From Sphingomonas sp. SUN039 (GTDB taxonomy: Bacteria > Pseudomonadota > Alphaproteobacteria > Sphingomonadales > Sphingomonadaceae), in assembly GCF_024758725.1 (NCBI RefSeq), contig NZ_CP096972.1, forward strand, positions 1,966,001 to 2,030,000: a stretch of DNA of 64,000 nt, given 5' to 3'. The translations under genes and the position numbers were made by a program. Below are positions 26,689-34,994 of the stretch, in pieces (the stretch's first letter is position 1; every line of letters starts with the position of its first letter). The notes beneath the pieces are model-generated. The model worked only from the letters and a program-made list of their open reading frames with translations. It was not told the DNA's origin and ran no database searches.

Positions 26689-27995
26689 CCTATGCAACGC
26701 CCGAAACCGGGATGGTCGGCATGGCCGTGCTGTTCATCCTGCTGCTCGCGGGAATGCCGATCGGCGTCGCGCTGGGGCTGGTCGGATTCGGCGGGCTCGC
26801 TATCGTGCTCGGCTTCGAACCGGCGCTGATCAAGTCGGGTGTGGTCGCCTTCGAAACGCTGACCCGCTACGAACTGGGGACGCTGCCGCTGTTCCTGCTG
26901 ATCGCGCATCTGTGTTTCTCCGCGAACGCCAGTCGCGACCTGTTCGACGCGGCGGCCAAGCTGATCGGGCATCGCCGCGGCGGCCTCGCGATGGCGTCGG
27001 TCGGGGGGTGCGCCGCCTTTGGCACGATCAGCGGATCGAGCCTCGCCACTGCCGCAACCATCGGCCTCGTCGCCCTGCCCGAAATGAAAAAGCGCGGCTA
27101 TTCGGACGCGCTCGCCACCGGGTCGGTCGCGGCGGGCGGCACGCTCGGCCAGATGATCCCGCCGTCGGGCGCGCTGATCGTGTTCGGGATTATCTCCGAG
27201 CAATCGATCGGCAAATTGTTCACGGCGGCGATCATCCCCGGCGTGACACAGATGCTGTTCTACCTGATCGTCATTGCGCTGCTGGTGCGCTGGCGACCGT
27301 CGATCGCCCCGCCGAGCGTTCGCGCCAGCTGGCGCGAGCGCGGCGCAGCGCTCGCCAAAGTCGCCGACATCACGGCGCTGATGATCTTCGTGATCGCGGG
27401 CATCGCCATTGGCTGGTTCGCGCCATCGGAAGCCGCTGCGGTCGGTGTCACCGGCGCGCTGGCCATCGCGGCGTGGCGCAAGCGGCTGACCTTCGCCAGC
27501 CTTGGCACGGCACTCGAAGAAACGTTGCGGACCAGCGGCCTCATCTTTGCGGTCGTCATCGGCGCCCTGATTTTCTCGGTCTTCGTCAGCGTCACCGGCC
27601 TCGCCGACACGATCGGTCTGTGGATCGGCGGCCTCGGGCTGGGCACGCTCGGGACCGTCGTCGTCATTGCCGTCGTGCTGCTGCTGCTCGGCTCGGTGCT
27701 CGACGGGCTCGCGCTCATGCTGCTGACGACGCCGATCATGCTGCCGATCATCGAGTCGATGGGCCTGTCGCCGATCTGGTTCGGCATCTTCCTCGTCCGC
27801 GCGATGGAGATCGGCTTTGTCCATCCGCCGATCGGCATGAACCTCTACGTCATCCACGGCATCGCCAAGGACGTGCATTTGAACCGTATTTTTAAGGGCG
27901 TGGTCCCGTTCCTCGGGGCCGATCTGTTCCATCTCGCGCTGCTCGGCATCTTCCCCGCAATTGCGCTTTGGCTGCCCAAGGTGCTGGCCGGATGA
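26685..27995 (+). CDS. dctM: TRAP transporter large permease (DctM type)
   Basis: A 436-residue permease with about twelve hydrophobic segments. Hallmarks are LLLAGMPIGVALGLVG, TLPLFLLIAHLCFSAN, GTISGSSLATAATIGLVALPEM, GGTLGQMIPPSG, and VHPPIGMNLYVIHGIAKD near the end. It is coupled by ATGA to DctQ upstream and to the small dehydratase-like subunit downstream. The direct insertion of CoA-dependent enzymes between permease and receptor genes means import and first catabolic steps are made together. Confidence 0.92.
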   Translation: MTYATPETGMVGMAVLFILLLAGMPIGVALGLVGFGGLAIVLGFEPALIKSGVVAFETLTRYELGTLPLFLLIAHLCFSANASRDLFDAAAKLIGHRRGGLAMASVGGCAAFGTISGSSLATAATIGLVALPEMKKRGYSDALATGSVAAGGTLGQMIPPSGALIVFGIISEQSIGKLFTAAIIPGVTQMLFYLIVIALLVRWRPSIAPPSVRASWRERGAALAKVADITALMIFVIAGIAIGWFAPSEAAAVGVTGALAIAAWRKRLTFASLGTALEETLRTSGLIFAVVIGALIFSVFVSVTGLADTIGLWIGGLGLGTLGTVVVIAVVLLLLGSVLDGLALMLLTTPIMLPIIESMGLSPIWFGIFLVRAMEIGFVHPPIGMNLYVIHGIAKDVHLNRIFKGVVPFLGADLFHLALLGIFPAIALWLPKVLAG

Positions 27996-28876
27996 GCGGG
28001 ATCGCCAAAGTGGGTGCCGATGTGCCGCTCGATGTCCTGCTCGCGCGCGGCGACTATCGCGGGCATCTGCCGTGGGATGTCGATGCACCGACGCCGGTCG
28101 CCGACCGCTGGCTCGAATCCAGCTTTGCGCCCTGGCATAAATCGATCCTCGAAAGCTGGGCGACCGGGGCGTTCGACGACCTCGACACCGTGGTGTTCAC
28201 GCGCGGCGAGGACAGCACCCAGCGGCTTTATTATTACATCCGCGAGCTTCAGCGGCGCGGCGAACTGGGCGGCCCGGAGGCCGTGATCTTCGACATCGCC
28301 CGGGTCGAGCGCGCGTCGAGTGCGGCGCGCACGGTGCATGCGGTCAGGAAACTGGCCGAACAGCTCGGCATCGACGAGGACGCGCTCGAACGCGGCATTG
28401 CGGCGGCGAATGCCCAGCGGACCGGCGCCGCTGCACCCGCGAGCGACCGCCGGACCTGCCTGTTGGCCGGAACACCGCAGCCCGATTTGCGCCTGCACCT
28501 GCGCGTAGCGGCTGCTGGCTGGCACCCGGTCGGGCCGACGCTGGCCGATGTCGTCGACGATGCCGGACCGGCTGTCGCAACGAACAGCGACGATCCGGCA
28601 ACGGCGATTGCGGCGCAGCTCCGCGACCATGCCCGCAGCGCCCGGGCATTCCGCGACCATGCCGCCGTGCTGCGCACCGATGTTGCAGCGGCACAGGCGC
28701 AAGCGGTCGTCATCTGGCTGATCGAGGAAGAGGAAGCGATGCTGTGGGAACTCCCCGCACAGGTCGCGGCACTCGACGCGGACGGTATCCCCGTGTTGCA
28801 ACTGACCCGCCGCCGCTGGGACGCGACAGACGGCGCGGGCGACGACATCGCCGCCTTTCTGGCGTCGCTGGCATGA
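27992..28876 (+). CDS. 2-hydroxyacyl-CoA dehydratase-like subunit, small (HadC/BcrB/HgdB family), lacking Fe-S cysteines
   Basis: A 294-residue member of the BcrB/BcrC/HgdB family judged from DLDTVVFTRGEDSTQRLYYYIRELQRR near residue 70, DIARVERASSAARTV, and the C-terminal VVIWLIEEEEAMLWELPAQVAALDADGIPVLQL. Catalytic members use cysteines to hold a [4Fe-4S] cluster. This chain has a single Cys (TCLLAG, near residue 155), so it cannot bind a cluster alone and is probably a structural or CoA-binding partner of the large subunit at 30960. ATGA overlaps flank it on both sides. It is about 80 residues shorter than typical HadC. Confidence 0.72.
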   Translation: MSGIAKVGADVPLDVLLARGDYRGHLPWDVDAPTPVADRWLESSFAPWHKSILESWATGAFDDLDTVVFTRGEDSTQRLYYYIRELQRRGELGGPEAVIFDIARVERASSAARTVHAVRKLAEQLGIDEDALERGIAAANAQRTGAAAPASDRRTCLLAGTPQPDLRLHLRVAAAGWHPVGPTLADVVDDAGPAVATNSDDPATAIAAQLRDHARSARAFRDHAAVLRTDVAAAQAQAVVIWLIEEEEAMLWELPAQVAALDADGIPVLQLTRRRWDATDGAGDDIAAFLASLA

Positions 28877-30963
28877 GGCCACTTGCCGGACACCGCGTCG
28901 CCGCATTGGGCGGCATGGCCGACCGCCCGCTCGCGCGCTTTCTGGCGTCGCTCGGTGCCGAAATCGGCGGCGGCATCGATGGCGCGTCGTTCGTCATCGA
29001 TGATCTGGGGCTCGACCTTTTGGACGACCGGGGCATCATCGTTCCCGACAACGCCGTCCATGTTTCGGTCACCAGCTTTGGCAGCGGCGGCCCGCATTCG
29101 CGCTGGCGCGGGGGCGAGTTCGTCGCTTCGGCGATGGGTGGTGCGCTGCGCGTGACCGGCGATCCCGACCGTCGCCCGGTCAAGGAAGCGCTCGACGCCT
29201 GCACCTTCCACGCCGATATGGCCGCCGCCGCCGGGGCCATGGCCGCGCATTATGCACGCGGGACGCACGGGCGCGGCCAGCATGTCGATGTCTCGATCCA
29301 GCAGGTCGCGTTCAGCCGAAATTTCAACGGGGTGCTGGTCTGGCAATTCGACCGGCGCAAGCTTGCGCGCGTCGGCGGGGCGCTCGCCTATGGCAAGGCG
29401 ACGGTGAAGTGCATCTGGAAACTCGCCGATGGCTGGTGCTTCCACTCGCTGATGACCGGACGGCTCGGCGCGCCCGCCAATCAGGGCTTGAGCGACTGGA
29501 TGGACGATGTCGGTGCCGACAATCCGATGCGCGGCACCGACTGGCTCGCCTACAACCGCTCGACACTACCCGCCGAAACGCGTGCGGTTTGGGAAGCGGC
29601 GATCACCGCCTTTTTTGCGACGCGGACCAAGGCTGAGATTGCCACCGAAGGGCTGAGGCGCGGCATCAACGCCTGTGTCGCCAACGAACCCGCCGATGTG
29701 CTCGCCGATCCGCATCTCGCCGCACGCAGTTTTTTCGGTACCGCCGACGGCTTGCCCGAACGCTTTCTCGGCTGGCGGAAGGGCAGCACCGCTGCTGCCC
29801 CGGCCGTCCACAGCGGCACACGGCCCGGCCCGCTGTCCGGCGTCCGCGTGCTCGATTTCGCCTGGGCGCTGGTCGGATCGATCACGACCAAGACCTTGGG
29901 CGATCTCGGTGCCGATGTCGTCAAGATCGAGAGCCGGACGCGCCCCGATCTCGCGCGGCTCGACGTGCAGGTATCGGTGTCGCAACCGGGCAATTGGGAC
30001 GACAAGCCGTGGTTCGCGCACCTCAACACCTCGAAACGCAGCGTGTCGCTCGATCTCAAACAGCCCGATGCCCGCCGCCTCATCGATCCGCTGATCGACT
30101 GGGCCGATGTCGTCGTCGAGAATTTCTCGCCGGGAACGATGGCCAAGCTCGGCCTCGACTATGACAGCCTTGCCGCGCGCAATCCCGGCATCGTCATGGT
30201 TTCGGGCAGCGTGTTCGGCCAGACCGGCCCGATGGCAAAGGAATGGGGCGTCGACGGTACCGGCGGCGCGCTGTCGGGGCGGACCTTCCTGACCGGCTGG
30301 CCCGACCGCGATCCGGTGATCCCCGGCGCCGTGCCCTATGGCGACGTCATCGTGCCCTATGCGATGGCGGCGGGCGTCGCGGCCGCGCTCCAACATCGCC
30401 GCGAGACCGGGCGCGGCTGCCATATCGACGCGTCGATGTACGAAATCAGCGTACAGCAGATGCGCGACGCGCTGGTCGCCGCCAAGCGCGGCGAACGACC
30501 GGCGCGCACAGGCAATGCCGATGCGCATGCGGTGCTGCAGGACGTCTTTCCGGCGCTCGGCGAAGACCGCTGGATCGCGATCTCGCTGTTCGACGGGACC
30601 GACAAATCGAGGCTGGACGCGGTCACCGGTGGCGACATCGCCACCTGGACCGCCACCCGCGAAGACCATGCTGCCGTTGCCGAACTGCAAGCCGCCGGGA
30701 TCGCGGCGGGGGTGGTGCAGGATGCCGGGGACATGATCGACCACGACGCGCAGCTGCGCGGGCGCGGTGCACTGGTGCAGCTCGACCATGCCGTGCTTGG
30801 CCCCTTCGGCCATATCGCGACGCCGATCGCCTTTTCGCGCGATGCTTTCACGCCCTATCGCGCGCCGTCGATGGGCGAACATTGCGATGCCGTCGCGCGC
30901 GGGATCGCGGGACTCGACGACGCAACCATCGCCGCGTTGCATGCTTCCGGAGTGTTCAAATGA
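28873..30963 (+). CDS. Double-domain CaiB/family III CoA-transferase
   Basis: A 696-residue fusion of two CaiB/BaiF-type domains. The first (~1-310) is divergent at its start (RPLAGHRVAALGGMADRPL) but has GQHVDVSIQQVAF. The second (~320-696) is canonical: LSGVRVLDFAWALVGS, LGDLGADVVKIES, NTSKRSVSLDLK, VVENFSPGTMAKLGL, and CHIDASMYEISVQQ. At the position where the family's catalytic Asp normally follows the D-V-S-M segment, the first domain seems to have Gln and the second Glu; an alignment is needed to confirm. It probably moves CoA onto the imported acid. ATGA couplings exist on both sides. Confidence 0.82.
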   Translation: MRPLAGHRVAALGGMADRPLARFLASLGAEIGGGIDGASFVIDDLGLDLLDDRGIIVPDNAVHVSVTSFGSGGPHSRWRGGEFVASAMGGALRVTGDPDRRPVKEALDACTFHADMAAAAGAMAAHYARGTHGRGQHVDVSIQQVAFSRNFNGVLVWQFDRRKLARVGGALAYGKATVKCIWKLADGWCFHSLMTGRLGAPANQGLSDWMDDVGADNPMRGTDWLAYNRSTLPAETRAVWEAAITAFFATRTKAEIATEGLRRGINACVANEPADVLADPHLAARSFFGTADGLPERFLGWRKGSTAAAPAVHSGTRPGPLSGVRVLDFAWALVGSITTKTLGDLGADVVKIESRTRPDLARLDVQVSVSQPGNWDDKPWFAHLNTSKRSVSLDLKQPDARRLIDPLIDWADVVVENFSPGTMAKLGLDYDSLAARNPGIVMVSGSVFGQTGPMAKEWGVDGTGGALSGRTFLTGWPDRDPVIPGAVPYGDVIVPYAMAAGVAAALQHRRETGRGCHIDASMYEISVQQMRDALVAAKRGERPARTGNADAHAVLQDVFPALGEDRWIAISLFDGTDKSRLDAVTGGDIATWTATREDHAAVAELQAAGIAAGVVQDAGDMIDHDAQLRGRGALVQLDHAVLGPFGHIATPIAFSRDAFTPYRAPSMGEHCDAVARGIAGLDDATIAALHASGVFK

Positions 30964-32246
30964 GTGTCGAGACCGGCCAGCGCAGCCGCAAGGATCTGGC
31001 ATGCACGGCGGATGCCAACGCCTATCAAAAGGCGTTCGGGGCCGACCTGAAGCGGCGCGTCGTCGACGATGGCGAGCCCTTCGCGGTCGTGCAGGCCGAC
31101 ACCCCGCACGAGATTTTCCATGCGATGGATATCCCCATCGTCACCAACCAATGGTGGTCGGCCTATATCTCGGCCAAGCAGCTTTCGAGCCGCTATTTCG
31201 ACGTGATGGCGGCGAAGGGCTATCCGGCCAATTCGTGCCGCTATTGCTCGCTGGGCCTTGCCTGCACGCTCGCGAACGACCCCGCGACCGCGCCCTGGGG
31301 CGGATTGCCGACGCCGACGGTGCTTGTCGCGCGGCTGACCTGCGACTGTATCCAGCATGTCTTCGCGCAATGGGCGGAGGCACTCGGCACCGACTTCTTC
31401 CCGATGGAAGCGCCCGCCTGGGATGTGCAGGATGCGAACTGGTTCGCCAAATCGAACCGCGATTGGGACGAGGTGTTCCAGCCCGACCGGATCGCGCTGA
31501 TGGTTGCCGAGATGCGCGACCTGATCGTGCTGCTCGAACGCAAGACCGAGCGGCGTTTCGACGAGGCGAAGTTCATGCACCTGATGGAACAGATCAATGT
31601 GCAGGAAGGCTATATCCACGAGGCCGCCCAGCTGATCGGGCGGACGCGCCCGTCGCCGGTGTCTATTGCCGACCAGATGCCCAACACCATGATCCCGCAA
31701 TGGCACCGCGGCAGCGACTGGGCGGTCGCGCATGCCAAACGGTTTCGCGACGAAGTGTTCGCGCGCGTGGCCGCTGGCGAGGCAGCGGCGTCGAACGAGC
31801 GCATTCGGCTGATGTGGATCGGTGCGGGCGTCTGGCACGATCCGGGCTTTTACCAGGCGCTCGAAGCACGGCTCGGCGCGGTGTTCGTCTGGTCGATGTA
31901 CATGCCGTTCGCGGGACCGCAGTATATCCGCGAGCTGAAAGGGCGACCGATGGATGCGCTCGCCAGCCGCATCTGTTCGATGAACGAGGTGCTCCACCTG
32001 CCCCCCTGGATGAGCGGGTGGATGGTCGCCGAAGCCGCACGCTGCGGGATCGACGCGGCCATCATGCTCGTGCCGCCCGACAACCGGCTGTCGCAATCGG
32101 GGACCAAGCTGACAGCACAGGCCTTGGAAGCCGCAGGGACGCCGGTGCTGATGCTCGACGCCGATATGGTCGATGCCAAGAAATGGGATCACGACCGCAT
32201 GGTTTCGACCGTGGCGGAGTTCCTTGCCAAGGCGGGACTGGCATGA
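30960..32246 (+). CDS. 2-hydroxyacyl-CoA dehydratase-like subunit, large (HgdB/FldB/HadB family)
   Basis: A 428-residue PF06050-type subunit. Candidate cluster cysteines are in NSCRYCSLGLAC (near residue 90), LTCDCIQ (near 125) and EAARCGID (near 365), three regions comparable to the cluster ligands of known dehydratases. Other family-like segments are PVVTNQWWSAY-type VTNQWWSAY and RGSDWAVAHAKRF. Family enzymes remove water from (R)-2-hydroxyacyl-CoA by a ketyl-radical route after ATP-driven one-electron activation, or reduce benzoyl-CoA. The activator ATPase (HgdC/FldI/BadF type) is not in this window. It overlaps the transferase and the TRAP receptor genes by ATGA. Confidence 0.8.
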   Translation: MSVETGQRSRKDLACTADANAYQKAFGADLKRRVVDDGEPFAVVQADTPHEIFHAMDIPIVTNQWWSAYISAKQLSSRYFDVMAAKGYPANSCRYCSLGLACTLANDPATAPWGGLPTPTVLVARLTCDCIQHVFAQWAEALGTDFFPMEAPAWDVQDANWFAKSNRDWDEVFQPDRIALMVAEMRDLIVLLERKTERRFDEAKFMHLMEQINVQEGYIHEAAQLIGRTRPSPVSIADQMPNTMIPQWHRGSDWAVAHAKRFRDEVFARVAAGEAAASNERIRLMWIGAGVWHDPGFYQALEARLGAVFVWSMYMPFAGPQYIRELKGRPMDALASRICSMNEVLHLPPWMSGWMVAEAARCGIDAAIMLVPPDNRLSQSGTKLTAQALEAAGTPVLMLDADMVDAKKWDHDRMVSTVAEFLAKAGLA

Positions 32247-33268
32247 GGGTGCTCGGCCTCCTGCTCGCGCTGCTGCTTGCGGCCTGCGCCAAACCCCTGC
32301 CACCGGGCGTGACGCAGCTCAGCTATTCTACGCCCTATTCGCCCAACCACCCGTTCAGCCGCGCCGACCAGATCTGGATGGCCTATGTCGAACGCGCCTC
32401 GGGCGGCAGCCTGAAGATCGTGCCGCGCTGGTCGGGGGCGGTGTTGTCCGCAGATATGTCGATGGAGGAATTGCGGCACGGCGTCGCCGATATCGGCCTC
32501 GTCACCCCGATCTATGCCAAGGGCGGCGCGCAATTGCTGCGCACGCAGGCGGGCTTTTACAGTGGGGTTACGACCATCCCGCAGCAGGTCGCGCTGTATC
32601 GCTGCATCGCGGCGGCTTCGCCCCGCATCGCCGAGGAACTCAAGGGGCTGAAAGTGCTCGCTGTCCAGGGCGGCAGTATGCCCGGCCTTGTCACCCGCGA
32701 CCGTCCGGTCACGCGGCTAAGCGATCTCAAGGGCTTGCGGTTGCGCGTGCCCGGAGAGCTGGGCGTGGTGCTCGGCGGGATGGGAGTCGACACCGTCAAC
32801 ATGCCGATGGGCGAGGTCTATTCATCGATGGCGAAGGGCGTCGTCGACGGGGTCGCGGCCGGACAGGATGCGATCAAATCGCTACACTTCGCCGAGGTGG
32901 CCCATCATTATACGACCCTCCGGATCCCGCGTGGCGCCTATCCGGCGCGGGCCATGGGAACGGCGCGCTGGAACCGCCTGTCGCCCGAACAGCAACTGGT
33001 TCTGGAGCGCGGGGTTGCGGTGTGGGAAGCGGCGATCGCGAGCGAGATCGAAAAATCGCTCGGTGCCGGGATTGCCGAGGCCCGCGCCAAGAACATGCAG
33101 ATCCATGCCATCGCGCCCGCCGATCAGACCGCGTTCGATGCCCGCTATCTGGCGGATGCAGAGCGCAACGCGCAGCGGCTGTCGGCGTCGGGGATCGACG
33201 CCATGGCCGCGTTCCGGGCCGCGCGTGCAAGCATCGGTCCCGGCGGCAATGTGAGTTGCCGGACATGA
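32243..33268 (+). CDS. dctP: TRAP transporter substrate-binding protein (DctP type), lipoprotein
   Basis: A 341-residue receptor. The N-terminus MRVLGLLLALLLAACAKP ends in a lipobox (LAAC), so it should be lipid-anchored, which is less usual for DctP. Family features are SYSTPYSPNHPF, GVADIGLVTP, LKVLAVQGG, RLSDLKGLRLRVPG and PMGEVYSSMAKGVVDGV. Its place after the dehydratase genes rather than next to DctQM shows that enzymes and transporter form one unit. The ligand is probably an organic acid; an aromatic 2-hydroxy acid is my inference from context. Confidence 0.9.
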   Translation: MRVLGLLLALLLAACAKPLPPGVTQLSYSTPYSPNHPFSRADQIWMAYVERASGGSLKIVPRWSGAVLSADMSMEELRHGVADIGLVTPIYAKGGAQLLRTQAGFYSGVTTIPQQVALYRCIAAASPRIAEELKGLKVLAVQGGSMPGLVTRDRPVTRLSDLKGLRLRVPGELGVVLGGMGVDTVNMPMGEVYSSMAKGVVDGVAAGQDAIKSLHFAEVAHHYTTLRIPRGAYPARAMGTARWNRLSPEQQLVLERGVAVWEAAIASEIEKSLGAGIAEARAKNMQIHAIAPADQTAFDARYLADAERNAQRLSASGIDAMAAFRAARASIGPGGNVSCRT

Positions 33269-34437
33269 CCCGTCCGCTCGACAACATCGTCATCGCCGAC
33301 TTCAGCCACGTCATGGCGGGGCCCTATGCCTCGTATCTGCTCGGGCTGCTCGGCGCGCGGATCATCAAGATCGAATCGCCGTCGGGCGACAATTTCCGCA
33401 CCTATGGTGCCGACCGCCGCTTCGACGGCATGTCGCCGGCGTTCATCGGCGCGAACGTGGGCAAGGAGTCGATCGTCCTCGACCTGAAGGATGCGGGGGA
33501 CGCGGCGACCGCGCGCGAGATCGTGGCGCGGGCCGATGTGCTGCTCGAAAACTTCCGGCCCGGCGTAATCGCGCGGCTGGGCTTCGGCTATGACGCGGTG
33601 CGGGCTTATAATCCCGACATCGTCTATTGCTCGGTGTCGGGCTACGGCCAGACCGGTCCGCAGCAGGACTGGCCCGCCATCGACAATATCGTGCAGGCCA
33701 CCAGCGGCATGATGATGCTGAGCGGCGACGAGGGCGAAGCGCCGATCCGCGTGGGCTTTCCCATCGTGGATACGCTGACCGGCCAGACCGCGGCGTTCGC
33801 GATTCTCGCGGCGCTCTATCGGCGCATGCAGGGCAGTGGCGGCGAATGCCTCGACGTGGCGATGTTCGACGCGACGCTCGCCTTCATGTCGTCGGCCGTG
33901 GTGCCGCACCTTGTCACCGGCACCGGCTTGCCGCGATCGGGCAATGTCGGCTTTTCGGGCCAGCCGACCGCAGGGGTGTTCGTCGCGGGCGACGGGCGGC
34001 ACTTGTCGCTCGGCGTCGTCCAGCCCCACCAGTTTGCGGCGCTCGCCCGCCACATCGGTCGTGACGACTGGCTCGCCGACCCGCGTTACGCCACCGCCGA
34101 TGGTCGCCGCGAACACGGCACGGTACTGGCCGCCGAGCTGACGCTCGCGCTGCAAGCCAAACCGGCGAGCGAATGGGAGCGGTCGATGAACGCCGCCGGA
34201 ATCCCTTGCGGCATGGTTCGGGGTGTCGGCGAAGCTGTGGCGATGCTCGAACAATCGGGGCGAGGCGATCTGGTCAATTTCGATCCGGCGCATTTGCCCC
34301 CCGGCGCGCGCGGGCGCATCACGGGACTGGGGTATCGCGCTGCCGACCGACCGGAAAGCGTTGCGCCACCCCCGCCGCTCGGAGGCAACGGCGAAAGCAT
34401 CCGGGCCTGGCTGGCCGAGACTGGAACGCGTTCGTAA
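33265..34437 (+). CDS. CaiB/BaiF-family (family III) CoA-transferase
   Basis: A 390-residue single-domain transferase: IVIADFSHVMAGPYASYLLG, GARIIKIESPSGDNFR, NVGKESIVLDLKD, VLLENFRPGVIARLGFGYD, and CLDVAMFDATLAF with Asp in the expected catalytic place. It would exchange CoA between acyl-CoAs and free acids, as FldA does with cinnamoyl-CoA and phenyllactate. It is the last gene of the coupled operon (ATGA with DctP) and ends 8 bp before the convergent DUF3237 gene. Confidence 0.88.
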   Translation: MTRPLDNIVIADFSHVMAGPYASYLLGLLGARIIKIESPSGDNFRTYGADRRFDGMSPAFIGANVGKESIVLDLKDAGDAATAREIVARADVLLENFRPGVIARLGFGYDAVRAYNPDIVYCSVSGYGQTGPQQDWPAIDNIVQATSGMMMLSGDEGEAPIRVGFPIVDTLTGQTAAFAILAALYRRMQGSGGECLDVAMFDATLAFMSSAVVPHLVTGTGLPRSGNVGFSGQPTAGVFVAGDGRHLSLGVVQPHQFAALARHIGRDDWLADPRYATADGRREHGTVLAAELTLALQAKPASEWERSMNAAGIPCGMVRGVGEAVAMLEQSGRGDLVNFDPAHLPPGARGRITGLGYRAADRPESVAPPPPLGGNGESIRAWLAETGTRS

Positions 34438-34445
34438 ACCCGGCG

Positions 34446-34994
34446 TCAGCCGACCCGAAAGACGCGCAGCGCCACGGTCTTGGGGTGGCGAATGCCCTGG
34501 CAGACGAACACCGAGCGCCGCAGCCAGCCGTGCGGGCCGTCGACCACGTCGAAGACCGGCGTCGTCCGGAAATAATAAAGCGACGGGTCGAGGTCCTCGC
34601 CCGCGGTCAGCCGGGCGATGATGTCAGGCGCGGCGACCCGCACGCCGGGATTGTCGATCCCGATCACCGTGTCGTCGGCGGCTTTCAGAAAATATTGCGC
34701 GCGGATGGTCGTCAGCCCGTCGGGACGGATTGCCTGACGGTCGCCGCCGCCGGGCATGACGATGCCGGTCAGGCGCGGGCCGGTCACGGTCCCGCCGGTG
34801 ATCGGTACGAAGCGCTGGCGCGCGCCGCCGCTGGTGCCGAGCTCGACCGGCGAGCCGAGCGTGACTTCGGCGGCGAACACGAATTCGAGGCCGGGTGCGA
34901 CCGGTTCGGCGGCATCGGCCGGACGGGCCAGCGTGGCCGCAGCCAATGTCGCGCCGGCCGTTGCCGTGAGCGCATCGCGCCGCGTGATCGTCAT
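34446..34994 (-). CDS. DUF3237 protein with Tat-type signal
   Basis: A 182-residue protein. The N-terminus MTITRRDALTATAGATLAAATLARPADA has a twin-arginine motif and an export helix. The rest fits DUF3237: LEFVFAAEVTLGSPVELG, GGTVTGPRLTGIVMPGGGD, AQYFLKAADD and a final GIRHPKTVALRVFRVG. DUF3237 proteins often accompany aromatic catabolism, but their reaction is not established to my knowledge. The ATG overlaps the CoA ligase stop by 4 bp, so it is the last gene of the ferulate operon. A periplasmic role on an aromatic substrate is likely. Confidence 0.82.
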   Translation of the reverse strand: MTITRRDALTATAGATLAAATLARPADAAEPVAPGLEFVFAAEVTLGSPVELGTSGGARQRFVPITGGTVTGPRLTGIVMPGGGDRQAIRPDGLTTIRAQYFLKAADDTVIGIDNPGVRVAAPDIIARLTAGEDLDPSLYYFRTTPVFDVVDGPHGWLRRSVFVCQGIRHPKTVALRVFRVG

